Of a stretch of 64,000 nucleotides of DNA, positions 1-8,849 are shown one piece after another. Position 1 is the stretch's first letter. Every line of letters begins with the position of its first letter. The notes under the pieces are model-generated. The model saw only the letters and a list, made by a program, of their open reading frames with translations. It did not search any database and was not told the origin of the DNA. This DNA comes from Paenibacillus silvestris (GTDB taxonomy: Bacteria; Bacillota; Bacilli; Paenibacillales; NBRC-103111), in the NCBI RefSeq assembly GCF_009882985.1, contig NZ_WTUZ01000016.1:247474-311473 (forward strand), written 5' to 3'. The position numbers were made by a program, and so were the translations under genes.

Positions 1-2
1 AT

Positions 3-986
3 GAGGATGAAGCGGATCCGGCTGTCATGGCTCGCAAAATAGGAGCGGCGGCCGATCATGGCTTAACGGCATTCATCTTTGACTGGTATTGGTATGAGGA
101 TGGTCCATTCTTACAGCGCGCACTGGATGAAGGGTTCCTGCATGCTCCGAATAATGATCGACTGAAATTTGCGATTATGTGGGCGAATCATGATTGGGTC
201 GACATTCATCCCGCACAGCGCAGCAGACCTTTCAACACGCAGGCCGCAGGCCAAATCAGCGAGAAAGGCTTCGCTAAGGCTGCGGACCATATGATTCAGA
301 ACTACTTTTCACATCCATCTTATTGGCGTGTAAATGAAGGGCTTTATGTCTCGTTCTACGAAATTCACAGTCTGATTCGTGGTTTGGGTGGAACTCAGGA
401 AACGGCGCGAATTCTACAAGAGTTCCGTGAGAGAGTGCGAGCGGCTGGATTAGGGGAACTGCACATTAATGTTGTCGTATGGGGTCTGCAAATCCTTCCA
501 ACGGAGCAAGGGATTACGAATATCGACGAGGTGCTGGAGCAGCTGGGCCTGGATAGTATTTCTTCGTACGTTTGGATTCATCATCAGCCTCTGGAACAGT
601 TCCCAGAGACCGATTATGCAGCCATTCGAGAGAAGTCGCTGCTTGATTACGAGAAGTTCACAGCGGCTTATAAGCTGCCATATTACCCGAATGTGACAAT
701 GGGTTGGGATTCCTCTCCACGAACCGTACAATCGGAAACATTCGAAGATTTGGGGTATCCGTACATGGCCACCCTCGGGGGGAACACACCTGGGGAGTTT
801 AAGCTTGCTTTGGAGGGTGTCAAACAATTTCTGGATCGCGGCATGACGAAACCGCCTATTTTCACCATTAATGCGTGGAATGAGTGGACAGAGGGCAGCT
901 ATTTGGAGCCGGATATGATTAATGGAATGGCTTATCTCGAAGCGATTCGAGATGTATTCGGCAGTAAGCCGGAAGAGGGAGAATGA
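3..986 (+). CDS. GH99-like (WbsX-type) domain protein, 5' end missing
   Basis: The frame is open from the first bases of the window, so the true start lies upstream; about 327 residues are visible. The ATG at 27 is probably internal, because the codons before it (EDEADPAV) read as a natural lead-in to the helix that follows. Motifs typical of the GH99-like/WbsX family are seen: FIFDWYWYEDGP near the start, IMWANHDW, and the C-terminal INAWNEWTEGSYLEPD. Family members are glycan-active TIM-barrel proteins of poorly known specificity, found in polysaccharide loci as endo-acting hydrolases or as transferase-associated domains. No signal peptide can be judged because the N-terminus is missing. 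The MFS gene follows after 30 bp, so the two may be cotranscribed. The family call is fairly safe; the substrate is unknown. Confidence 0.8.
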   Translation, partial: EDEADPAVMARKIGAAADHGLTAFIFDWYWYEDGPFLQRALDEGFLHAPNNDRLKFAIMWANHDWVDIHPAQRSRPFNTQAAGQISEKGFAKAADHMIQNYFSHPSYWRVNEGLYVSFYEIHSLIRGLGGTQETARILQEFRERVRAAGLGELHINVVVWGLQILPTEQGITNIDEVLEQLGLDSISSYVWIHHQPLEQFPETDYAAIREKSLLDYEKFTAAYKLPYYPNVTMGWDSSPRTVQSETFEDLGYPYMATLGGNTPGEFKLALEGVKQFLDRGMTKPPIFTINAWNEWTEGSYLEPDMINGMAYLEAIRDVFGSKPEEGE

Positions 987-1016
987 GCCTCTACGAAAAA
1001 AACACTTGAACGCTAA

Positions 1017-2279
1017 GTGTACTTGTCGTACAGTTTTAATAACCTTAAGTCGGAGCTGGCCCTTCATCTTGGAGGGCTGGCTATTCATATTTCTAGAAGG
1101 AAGAAGGGGCTTACAACGAGACTCTACGCATTTATGTTGTTTTACGCAGTCATTTATATGGGGAATGCGGTGTATGGCACATTTTTACCTGTCTACCTGT
1201 TTAACGCCAAATTTTCGCAGGAACAAATCGGCATGCTGCTTAGCCTTGGTCCGCTAATTGCCATGTTAGGTCAACCGGTCTGGGGAGCGCTAGGCGATCG
1301 TGCCAAGACCAAAAATAGTGTGCTTGCTTTTCTTTTGATAGGGAGCGGTATTTCAATTATGTTCTTCCCGCTTTCGCATCAGTTCACTTATTTACTTATC
1401 TTAATTTGTGTGTTTATGTTTTTTCAAACGTCTATTTTTGCATTAAGTGATGCGATTACACTGGAAGAATTGGATCGGCGTCCCAAGTGGAATTTTGGTT
1501 GGATTCGCCTGGGAGGCACCATTGGTTTCGCCACGATGTCGCTGGTGTTCGGTATTGTTGCCAAATCGCACATTAATTCCATGTTCCCTGTTTATGCAGG
1601 AACGATGTTTGCCGGTTTGCTGTTGCTATGGTGTTTTCCGCCAGCAGCGAGCCGTCAGGCCAACGTAACTGGTAAACGATTCCGGGAGCTATTCCGCAAC
1701 AGGAAGCTGATGTTTTATTTGGGCATTAACTTTATTGTCCAAGTTACTCTTGGCTATTATTATGCTTTTTTCCCCATTTACTTCAAGGAAATGGGTGCCG
1801 ATAGCTTGCTGCTTGGCTGGTCGATGGTCATTTCTTCGATGAGCGAGCTGCCGTTCCTGCTGTTTTCCAGCTGGATCTTCAAGCGTATTTCGATCTCAAT
1901 GATTTTGATTATTGCCGCGCTTGCGTCTGGTGTCCGGTGGTTCCTATTTTCCATCATAGACCAACCGTATTGGATTTTACCGGTGCAGGCGCTGCATGGT
2001 GTGATTTTTATCGTTTTGTCGGTCACCCTAGCGACATTCATTAACCGTGAAGTGCCTGCGGAGTGGAAAGCCAGCGGTCAAACGCTGAATGGCTTACTCA
2101 GCCTTGGGGCAGCCCGCATTATTGGCAGCTTCTTCGGTGGCATCATGAGTGCTGCATACGGTATGAGACAAGTGTTCCTGTATAGCTCATGGGTATCTAT
2201 GGCTACTGTCGTTGTGTTCGGACTCGTCGTTTGGCTCCGCAGGAAACAGAATGTGCCAAGTGCATCGCTGACGAAGTGA
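1017..2279 (+). CDS. MFS transporter (sugar/nucleoside symporter-like)
   Basis: This is a polytopic membrane protein of up to 420 residues with about 12 hydrophobic helices. The N-terminal half has the MFS loop 2-3 signature in the form GQPVWGALGDRAKTK. The charge-poor helices and the GWIRLGGTIGFA segment resemble the MFS_1-like/PPP (HcaT-type) branch, which moves small carbohydrates or aromatic acids. The start is unclear. The longest frame begins with GTG at 1017 without a good ribosome site. Later options include CTG at 1077, just after GGAGGG, and ATG at 1134; conserved-looking sequence begins near LYAFMLFYAVIYMGN. It probably forms a small unit with the upstream GH99-like gene and ends at a clear terminator. 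It may import sugar released by that enzyme, but this is inference from position. Confidence 0.8.
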   Translation: MYLSYSFNNLKSELALHLGGLAIHISRRKKGLTTRLYAFMLFYAVIYMGNAVYGTFLPVYLFNAKFSQEQIGMLLSLGPLIAMLGQPVWGALGDRAKTKNSVLAFLLIGSGISIMFFPLSHQFTYLLILICVFMFFQTSIFALSDAITLEELDRRPKWNFGWIRLGGTIGFATMSLVFGIVAKSHINSMFPVYAGTMFAGLLLLWCFPPAASRQANVTGKRFRELFRNRKLMFYLGINFIVQVTLGYYYAFFPIYFKEMGADSLLLGWSMVISSMSELPFLLFSSWIFKRISISMILIIAALASGVRWFLFSIIDQPYWILPVQALHGVIFIVLSVTLATFINREVPAEWKASGQTLNGLLSLGAARIIGSFFGGIMSAAYGMRQVFLYSSWVSMATVVVFGLVVWLRRKQNVPSASLTK

Positions 2280-2313
2280 GATTAGGTGATAGAGGACAGC
2301 AGTTCTCTTCCGT

Positions 2314-2345
2314 AAAGCCCTAGCGGAGTTACCGCTAGGGTTTTA
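2314..2345 (+). terminator. Rho-independent terminator after MFS gene
   Basis: The 9-bp perfect arms CCCTAGCGG and CCGCTAGGG enclose a 5-nt loop and are followed by TTTTA. It closes the transcription unit of the first two genes. Confidence 0.85.
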
Positions 2346-2458
2346 TGTCATTTGTTATTGGCAGGTGAGGTGGAAGTTGGCTGTATGGTAAATAGAGTGA
2401 GTGGAAGGTGAAGGGGGGAGCGAGTCGCTCACGTTAGCGGTGAGAAGCAGCGCAGCCT

Positions 2459-2645
2459 CATTGGATGATTTCCAATGAAAATACTTAAATCCCGCCTAAA
2501 TTGCTCATTTCATTGGATGAAATCCAACTGAAACTGCAATTTCCAGTGCTATAGCACCCCAATTACCTGATCCCATTGGATTTCATCCAATAAGATCAGT
2601 GATTGGGCCTTCAAATTACTGCGTTCAGTGGATTTCGTCCAATGG
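2459..2645. repeat. Four-unit intergenic repeat cluster A (F-F-R-R)
   Basis: The 653-bp gap between the MFS gene and the response regulator holds four related units of about 32 bp: two on the plus strand (from 2459 and 2511) and two inverted (2561-2592 and 2613-2645). Each unit contains a palindromic core close to CATTGGATGAAATCCAA and ends in an AATTT-like tail. The forward-forward-reverse-reverse order allows unit 1 to pair with unit 4 and unit 2 with unit 3. There is no plausible ORF in it. The rest of the gap shows only the terminator upstream and a promoter-like stretch with a hairpin downstream. Confidence 0.75.
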
Positions 2646-2839
2646 ACCAGCCCTTCAGCGCCGCAGTATCATCAGTCTAAGGCAATCCCTCCACATTCAA
2701 CTCAAACCAAGACAAAATAAACTGTAAGCGAATTCATTTTGTGTATTAGCTTGCATCCGCTTGGTTATTCATACATTTATTGGGACAGATCGACAAAAAC
2801 ATACAAATTAGACTCCTTTCCGATGCAAGTAAAGGCTTG

Positions 2840-2845
2840 TATAAT
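2840..2845 (+). promoter_or_regulatory. Candidate -10 box for sensor/importer operon
   Basis: A perfect TATAAT lies 93 bp before the response-regulator start. No good -35 hexamer is visible at 16-18 bp upstream, so the promoter may be weak or need an activator. This is a motif match only. Confidence 0.35.
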
Positions 2846-2875
2846 ATTAGGAAATGAAGCATCCATAGCTGTGAC

Positions 2876-2909
2876 CGGATTCCTGACATGATCGGAAATC
2901 CGTTTTTTT
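2876..2909 (+). terminator. Terminator-like hairpin in leader of the regulator gene
   Basis: CGGATT (2876-2881) pairs with AATCCG (2897-2902), with flanking CC/GG able to extend the stem, and seven T residues follow directly. It lies between the candidate promoter and the start codon at 2933, where an ordinary terminator would block its own operon. It could be an attenuator, or the end of a very short transcript. Confidence 0.5.
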
Positions 2910-2932
2910 ATGTAGAGACAGGGGTGTAGTCG

Positions 2933-4555
2933 ATGTATAAAATCGTGATCGTTGATGACGAAGTAGAAGTAAGAGAAGGCATCAAAGAGAGCATCGATTG
3001 GGAACGGCACGGATTTGAATGCATAGGGGACTACAGGAATGGCAACGAAGCATTGGAGGCTATTGCAGAACTCCGGCCAGATCTCGTATTGTCTGACATC
3101 TGTATGCCATTCATGGACGGCATTGAATTAACCAGGCAGATTCATGTAAATTATCCGTATATTAAGGTGATTATCCTAACGGGTCATGATGAGTTTGATT
3201 ATGCCCAGAAAGCGCTGCGTTTAAAGGTACATGATTTCATCGTCAAGCCCATTACGGCAAATGAGCTTCGCCAGCTGTTAGATAAAGTAAAGCTAGAGAT
3301 GGATAAAGAAGCAGAAAACCGTGAGAATCTCTCACTCCTAAAGATGCAGCTTCATCAGAGCTTACCTCTGTTAAGAGAGCGGTTTCTTGAGCAGTTAGTT
3401 GGCGGCAACTTGCGAGATTTCCGAATCCACGAGAGGTTCGAGTATTTCAGCCTGCCATTGATTGCTCCGCCTTATCTAGTTGTGGCGATTGATATTGACG
3501 ACTTCGACGAGATAAAGCAGGAGAAATGGCAAAACGATCCGGAGCTGTTCCGTTCCGCAGCTTTCAATATTGTGCAAGAAGTGATGGAAGGGAAGGACGC
3601 TATTGTCTTCCGGACAAGGGAGGAGCGAATGATTGTCATTTTCTCCGGTGAAGCGGAAGAAGGGACCTATGAAGCTGCGCTTAATTTATCTGAAGTCATT
3701 CGCTTCTGCATGGAGAAATACTTGAAATTCACAGTGACCGTAGGTGTTGGCACCTTATGCGGAACGTTGCGTGAACTCCCGCTTTCTTACAATGGGGCGA
3801 TCTCCGCACTTGATTACCGCTTTTTGCATGGGAAAAATAAGGTTATCTCGATCCTGGATATGGAAGGCGCCAAGAAACCGGCGCAGCAGCTGGATATCGA
3901 GTGGAATCGCAAGTTTGCAACCCTCGTGAAAACAGGTACGCTCGAGGAGGCCCACGTATTGACGGGGCAATTCATCAGTAATTTAAAGGCATCTTTGATG
4001 CCAATAGGAGCATGTTATCTACAAATTCAGGCAATTATTATTGCAATTATGACCACCATTCACGAGCTTGTCGGAAATGATAGCGCTCATTTTCAAGGAC
4101 ATGACATTGTGTTAAAAGATATCAATCGTTTCAAAACGCTGGATGAAATCGAGACGTGGCTGAAATCAATTTGTAGAGAAGCCATTTCTTACATTTCAGA
4201 GCAAAGAAACGATCAGACGAAGATGCAAGTTCGGAGTGTGACCGAATATATCGATGAGCATTATGCTGACGAGAACCTCACAGTCGATGACCTCTGCCGC
4301 CACGTGCATTTGAGCAGAAGCTACTTCAGTACTGTTTTTAAGCAGCACAAAGAACAGACGATCATGGAATATGTCACACGGGTTCGCATTGAGAAAGCGA
4401 AGGATTTGCTGCAGCATACGGCGATGAAAGCTTATGAAGTTGGGGCGAAAGTAGGCTATTCCGATCCGCAATACTTTAGTGTGTTGTTTAAAAAAAATAC
4501 AGGAACATCCCCTAAGGAGTACCGGGAAAAGCTGTTAAGGGAGAAAATGCAATGA
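2933..4555 (+). CDS. YesN-type response regulator, REC plus AraC HTH
   Basis: This 540-residue cytoplasmic regulator has an N-terminal receiver domain with the acidic pocket D9/D10, phospho-acceptor D55 (in LVLSDICMP) and K105 (in FIVKP). A long variable middle region of about 300 residues follows. The last 110 residues form an AraC-family double helix-turn-helix (ENLTVDDLCRHVHLSRSYF, then VGYSDPQYFSVLFKK). This order is standard for YesN-type partners of YesM kinases that activate sugar-uptake and glycan-degradation genes. Its stop overlaps the kinase start by 4 bp (ATGA), so the two are translationally coupled. The likely targets are the binding-protein operon at 8.8 kb and the glycanase genes downstream; this is inferred from position. 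The start ATG follows the G-rich site CAGGGGTG. Confidence 0.92.
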   Translation: MYKIVIVDDEVEVREGIKESIDWERHGFECIGDYRNGNEALEAIAELRPDLVLSDICMPFMDGIELTRQIHVNYPYIKVIILTGHDEFDYAQKALRLKVHDFIVKPITANELRQLLDKVKLEMDKEAENRENLSLLKMQLHQSLPLLRERFLEQLVGGNLRDFRIHERFEYFSLPLIAPPYLVVAIDIDDFDEIKQEKWQNDPELFRSAAFNIVQEVMEGKDAIVFRTREERMIVIFSGEAEEGTYEAALNLSEVIRFCMEKYLKFTVTVGVGTLCGTLRELPLSYNGAISALDYRFLHGKNKVISILDMEGAKKPAQQLDIEWNRKFATLVKTGTLEEAHVLTGQFISNLKASLMPIGACYLQIQAIIIAIMTTIHELVGNDSAHFQGHDIVLKDINRFKTLDEIETWLKSICREAISYISEQRNDQTKMQVRSVTEYIDEHYADENLTVDDLCRHVHLSRSYFSTVFKQHKEQTIMEYVTRVRIEKAKDLLQHTAMKAYEVGAKVGYSDPQYFSVLFKKNTGTSPKEYREKLLREKMQ

Positions 4556-6348
4556 GAAAAGAAAGGGATGTCGGCCTGTTTCTTTTCAAATTTAGAAGCA
4601 TCCAATCCAGTATTTCTGTCGTCTTTTCTTGCTTGATTTTATTTTTGATCACGATTACGAGTTATATCTCCTACCAATTGTCGGCTGACGCGGTAGAAAT
4701 GAACTCCAAGCACTATATATCCGAAATTATTCAACAGGTTAATATCAACATTCAGTCCTATATAACCAACATGGAGGATATCTCCATGCTTGCCTCCACG
4801 AACAAAGATGTGAAGTATTACATTACGGGAAATAGCTTCATCAGCGAAGAGGAACGTAGACCGTATGAGAAGCGGATCTCGGATTTATTTCAGTCGATTC
4901 TGATCACCCGCAAAGATATTGCCTCCATCATGGTGTTTGGGTATAACAACCGTTTCGTTTCAGACCGCAGAATTACGAGTTTGAATACAAACTCCGGTTT
5001 CGAGGAACAGCCATGGTACAAACAGGCAAAAGCCGAAGGCGGCAAATCCGTCATCTCTGCACCGCACGTCCAGAACATTATCCAAAATGAGTATCGCTGG
5101 GTGGTTTCACTTAGTAGGGAGCTAAAAAGTGCAGACGGCATTACAGGAGAAGGAATCTTCTTAGTTGATTTGAATTTGAGTGTTCTGAATGAAATTTGCA
5201 GCCATATTAATTTAGGCAAAAGAGGTTATGTGTTCATCATCGACAAGGATGGAAGCCTCGTGTATCACCCGCAGCAGAAGCTGATTAACAGCAATCTCAA
5301 GACGGAGATGATCGATAAGGTCCAGCAGTCCGGCAGCGGCAGCTTTGTTACGGGAGAAGGGAACAAGAAACGGATTTATACGATCCAAGAAACACATTTC
5401 GGTTGGAAAATCGTCGGGGTCGCCTATGCCAGTGAGCTGATCGCCAACCAGAATCAAATCAATCTGTCTTATTTATTATGGACGATTCTAGCCTTAGTCA
5501 TCGCGTTATACCTCTCTTTTTTCATATCTCGCCACCTATCACGACCGATCAAACTTCTCCAGAGCAGCATGAAACAAGTGGAAAAAGGAGACTTCAGCAT
5601 CCGTTCGGAATTTCAAAGCGGGAATGAAATCGGACAGTTGAGTCAGACTTTCAATATCATGGTAGGCCGCATCAAAGATTTGATGAATCAAATTATCCAA
5701 AACGAAGAAAGCAAGCGCAAAAGCGAAATGAAGCTGCTGGAAGCGCAAATTAATCCTCATTTTTTGTACAATACACTCGATTCAATCATCTGGATGGCGG
5801 AGCGGAAAAAACATGAGGAAGTTGTTCTAATGACCTCATCGTTAGCCAAGCTGTTTCGTGCGATTATTAATAAAAATAATGAAACCGTGCCTGTTCGAGT
5901 TGAAATTGAGCATATCACCAACTATTTATTGATCCAAACCTTGCGGTACAAAGATAAGCTTGATTTTCAAATCGATGTAGATCCGGGGATTCTTGATATT
6001 CATATACCCAAAATTATTTTGCAGCCAATTGTTGAAAACGCGATCTATCATGGCATCAAAAATAGCTTGGAGCCAGGTCTTGTTCATATCACAGGGAAAG
6101 AAGACGGAGACACAATTGTTTTTGTCGTGGCGGATAACGGGGTCGGTATGGAACCGGAGAAGCTGGATCACATTTTGAAAATGAAAGATGGCATCATTCG
6201 AGGTATTGGCGTTAGTAATGTGCATGAACGTATTAAACTGTTTGGCCATGAATTCGGTCTCAGCTTTCGCAGTGAGAAGTGGGAGGGGACTGAGGTTACC
6301 ATTGTACTCCCCAAATGTGTTCAGAAAGGAGCACTAGATGGTCATTAA
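4552..6348 (+). CDS. YesM-type sensor histidine kinase
   Basis: This 598-residue membrane kinase has a first membrane helix near residues 20-42, an extracellular dCache-like sensor of about 260 residues, and a second helix near 305-325. A HAMP segment follows (SRPIKLLQSSMKQVEKGDFS). The His_kinase domain carries the phospho-acceptor histidine in INPHFLYNTLDSI. The HATPase domain shows IVENAIYHG and DNGVGM. It overlaps the regulator upstream by 4 bp and the binding protein downstream by 11 bp, so all three are coupled. The next gene is a membrane-tethered binding protein, so signal may come through that partner rather than directly through the kinase ectodomain. Confidence 0.93.
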   Translation: MRKERDVGLFLFKFRSIQSSISVVFSCLILFLITITSYISYQLSADAVEMNSKHYISEIIQQVNINIQSYITNMEDISMLASTNKDVKYYITGNSFISEEERRPYEKRISDLFQSILITRKDIASIMVFGYNNRFVSDRRITSLNTNSGFEEQPWYKQAKAEGGKSVISAPHVQNIIQNEYRWVVSLSRELKSADGITGEGIFLVDLNLSVLNEICSHINLGKRGYVFIIDKDGSLVYHPQQKLINSNLKTEMIDKVQQSGSGSFVTGEGNKKRIYTIQETHFGWKIVGVAYASELIANQNQINLSYLLWTILALVIALYLSFFISRHLSRPIKLLQSSMKQVEKGDFSIRSEFQSGNEIGQLSQTFNIMVGRIKDLMNQIIQNEESKRKSEMKLLEAQINPHFLYNTLDSIIWMAERKKHEEVVLMTSSLAKLFRAIINKNNETVPVRVEIEHITNYLLIQTLRYKDKLDFQIDVDPGILDIHIPKIILQPIVENAIYHGIKNSLEPGLVHITGKEDGDTIVFVVADNGVGMEPEKLDHILKMKDGIIRGIGVSNVHERIKLFGHEFGLSFRSEKWEGTEVTIVLPKCVQKGALDGH

Positions 6349-7327
6349 AAAGCCAGTTTTCTTGGCCGTGTTGCTCGTAATTGTAATTGGCTTCTTAGTC
6401 GTATACAGCGTGGAAATGGTGCGCATCACGAATCAAAAAAAGTTTGAAATTGCTGTCGTGCTGAAAACGAACAATATCCGCTCGGATTATTGGCAGATGG
6501 TAAGTTCAGGGATAAAGGCGGCAGCAAAGGAGTTTGCCGTCCATATCGATGTGACGGGCCCGTTATCCGAAACGGACACGGCAGGTCAAATTCGCAACTT
6601 GGACGAGGCTTTAGCGAAAAAGCCGGATGCGATTATCTTAGCAGCCACCGATTACGAAAGGCTTACACCAACGGTAGATAAAATAAGAGAAGCTGGCATC
6701 AAGATGATCTTGATTGACTCTCCGATTCAAACACACGTAGAAACAAGTCTGATCACAACTGACAATAACGAAGCGGGAAGAAAAGCTGGCAAGATCTTGG
6801 CAGGCGGACAAAATGGAACCCTATATCGCGTCCTAACGCTCAGCAGCCAGAAAGGCTCAATGGTCGAAAAGGAACGTGAGGATGGCTTTAAAGATGCCAT
6901 TGCTGATTTTACTGGCGCTCAGTATGCAGGCAACTATGAGTTTGATGGGACAGAGGATGGTGCGTATGATCGGGTGAAAACACTGCTTGAGCAGGATCCA
7001 GACATTCAAGGCATCGCTGGCTTAAATGAGACAGCTGCTCTGGGAGCAGCAAGGGCTGTTAAGGAGAAACAGAGATTAAATCATATTAAAATCGTTGGTT
7101 TTGACAGCTCCATCTACCAGATCAAACTTTTGGAAGAAGGCAGCTTACAGGCGACGATTGTTCAAAAGCCTTTCAATATGGGGTATTTGTCCATTGAGAC
7201 GGCCGTGCAAGCCTTAAATGGGATTAAAGTGAACCCAAAAGTGAACATAGATGCTGTTGTTATAACGAAAGAGAACATGTATACCCAGGAAAATCAAGAG
7301 CTGCTGTTTCCTTTGGTGGAAAAATAG
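6338..7327 (+). CDS. Membrane-anchored type I periplasmic-binding protein (likely sensor partner)
   Basis: This 329-residue protein has one N-terminal hydrophobic helix (residues about 6-24) with no lipobox Cys, then a complete Peripla_BP_4/LacI-like sugar-binding fold. Visible features are VVLKTNNIRSDYW near the start, DAIILAATDYERL, SPIQTHVETSLITTDNNEAG and VGFDSSIYQIKLLEEG. The family normally delivers ribose- or xylose-like sugars to transporters or binds effectors. No permease or ATPase of the ribose/xylose class is nearby. The start overlaps the kinase end by 11 bp. XylFII-LytS/YesN systems of clostridia have the same composition, with the binding protein acting as ligand sensor for the kinase. 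I infer that role here; the ligand is unknown. Confidence 0.85.
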   Translation: MVIKKPVFLAVLLVIVIGFLVVYSVEMVRITNQKKFEIAVVLKTNNIRSDYWQMVSSGIKAAAKEFAVHIDVTGPLSETDTAGQIRNLDEALAKKPDAIILAATDYERLTPTVDKIREAGIKMILIDSPIQTHVETSLITTDNNEAGRKAGKILAGGQNGTLYRVLTLSSQKGSMVEKEREDGFKDAIADFTGAQYAGNYEFDGTEDGAYDRVKTLLEQDPDIQGIAGLNETAALGAARAVKEKQRLNHIKIVGFDSSIYQIKLLEEGSLQATIVQKPFNMGYLSIETAVQALNGIKVNPKVNIDAVVITKENMYTQENQELLFPLVEK

Positions 7328-7354
7328 GGGTTGAACGGACGGGGGATCGAACCA

Positions 7355-8629
7355 GTGAGAAACTTACATAGACGTACAAAAGTATCTTTGGTCGCACTTC
7401 TTCAAATTATGACCATGCTGCTAACTGGATGTATGTGGAGAGACGCACGCCTTCCAGCTGCCACCGATCACGAGGCTCAAGCAACGATTACCTTTGTGGC
7501 TCCCGAATATAGCGCGTCTACGAGACCCTATTTTGAAAATGTCGTAAAGGAGTTTGAGGTGAAGTATCCCACTATTAAGGTGGAGCTGCAGGTCATCAAT
7601 TGGGACATTCTGGACAGTGCTTACAATACGATGATTAGCCGCAATCAGCCTCCGGATTTACTGCTTACGAACATTTACGCACATTTCGCGAAGGATGGGC
7701 TGCTTAACAGTATGACAGAACTATTGTCCAAGGAGTTGAAGGAGAAATTTTATCCCTATCTGATGGACAGCAGTATGATGAATGGCGTGCAATACACGGT
7801 TCCCTATGTGACAACCCTCCGGGAATTATATTATAACAAAGATATTTTCAATGACGTTGGACTTACCGAGCCGCCCCTTACGTGGATAGATCTTGAAGAA
7901 GATTCACGCATCATCAAAGATAGGAAGCAAGTGGACGGTTTTGGAGTTGATTTGACGGATAATGAAATTTGGGCGTACCTCTCCTATTTCTTCTATGGGG
8001 CTGGAGGTGGCTGGATGAAAGATGGCAAATGGACGATCAATTCGCCCGAGAATGTGGAAGGATTGACGTTTCTGAAGCATATGTATGACAAGGGTTTGAC
8101 AGATCCAGAGCCAGCAATTACGACGCGTGATGAGAAACAGCGCATTCTTGGGAACGGCAAACTGGGCATGCTGATCTCAGGTAATTACTTCGAGGCTGTC
8201 GTACCACAGGAGTATCCAGGGTTAAAATGGGCAAAAGGACCGATCCCCGTAAAAGAAGGCCAAACCCCTATGGTTCTTGGCGTACAGGACGTGTGGATGT
8301 CGTTCAAGACCGATCATACCAATAAGGAAGCGTTGTCTAAATTTCTTGACTTTATTTATGAGGATGCTCGCTATGAAGAGTTTGTTCTCAGGGAGGGATT
8401 CCTGCCTACCCTTCGCACCGTTGGCGATAAAATGGCAGAAGATGATACCCTGATGAAACAAAATTTAAATTCGATCAAAAATGCGAAGTTCTACCCCATC
8501 AACCATCCCGCATGGTCCGCCGTCCTAAACGCAACTAGAAATATGGGGCAGACGGTGTTGCTTGGTCAAATGACGCCCAAACAGGCACTTGATCGGCTGC
8601 AACAAATCGCGCTGGATAAAAGCCGTTAA
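7355..8629 (+). CDS. Orphan family 1 sugar-binding lipoprotein
   Basis: This is an extracellular solute-binding protein of the SBP family 1 fold, about 424 residues. The GTG at 7355 is chosen because GGGGGA ends 8 bp upstream and it gives a normal lipoprotein signal (MRNLHRRTKVSLVALLQIM, then LLTGC). The longer TTG start at 7331 has AGGGG directly against it. Family features include TITFVAPEYSASTRPYF, a YYNKDIFNDVGL segment and C-terminal aromatic residues. It directly follows the sensor trio with a 27-bp gap and is ended by a terminator, so no permease shares its transcript. It may feed the importer at 10.3-12.1 kb or serve sensing. The sugar cannot be read from sequence. Confidence 0.87.
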   Translation: MRNLHRRTKVSLVALLQIMTMLLTGCMWRDARLPAATDHEAQATITFVAPEYSASTRPYFENVVKEFEVKYPTIKVELQVINWDILDSAYNTMISRNQPPDLLLTNIYAHFAKDGLLNSMTELLSKELKEKFYPYLMDSSMMNGVQYTVPYVTTLRELYYNKDIFNDVGLTEPPLTWIDLEEDSRIIKDRKQVDGFGVDLTDNEIWAYLSYFFYGAGGGWMKDGKWTINSPENVEGLTFLKHMYDKGLTDPEPAITTRDEKQRILGNGKLGMLISGNYFEAVVPQEYPGLKWAKGPIPVKEGQTPMVLGVQDVWMSFKTDHTNKEALSKFLDFIYEDARYEEFVLREGFLPTLRTVGDKMAEDDTLMKQNLNSIKNAKFYPINHPAWSAVLNATRNMGQTVLLGQMTPKQALDRLQQIALDKSR

Positions 8630-8642
8630 TTGATTAACAAGC

Positions 8643-8680
8643 ACAAAAGTCAGGAAATAATTCCTGGCTTTTGTTTCGTT
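8643..8680 (+). terminator. Rho-independent terminator of the sensor operon
   Basis: ACAAAAGTCAGGAA (8643-8656) pairs with TTCCTGGCTTTTGT (8661-8674) with one G-T contact, followed by a T-rich tract. It separates the sensor genes from the next importer, which therefore needs its own promoter in the 220-bp gap. A TATGAT at 8760-8765 with a poor -35 is a candidate for an activator-dependent promoter. Confidence 0.85.
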
Positions 8681-8849
8681 GTCCAAAAACAAAAGAAAGA
8701 CAGTACATTTTCACTTGTTTACAGTACTAAATTCAATGGTTGTATAGAGTGAAAATTACTATGATAAAAGTGTGTAAAGGAATTGCAAATCGTAGAAGCG
8801 GATGCTTAAACACACGTTTGCTTCGCAAAACTCTAGGGAGGTCTATACG

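Noticed and set aside
450..1088. Minus-strand ORF of 212 codons opposite the GH99-like gene
   Set aside because: It lies antisense to a gene with clear family motifs, has no ribosome site, and its product resembles no protein family.
2459..2645. CRISPR array
   Set aside because: The units alternate orientation, are only four, have no unique spacers of fixed length, and no cas gene is nearby.
8802..8849. Longer start for the importer 1 binding protein
   Set aside because: It lacks a ribosome site and would put 16 residues before an otherwise typical lipoprotein signal.
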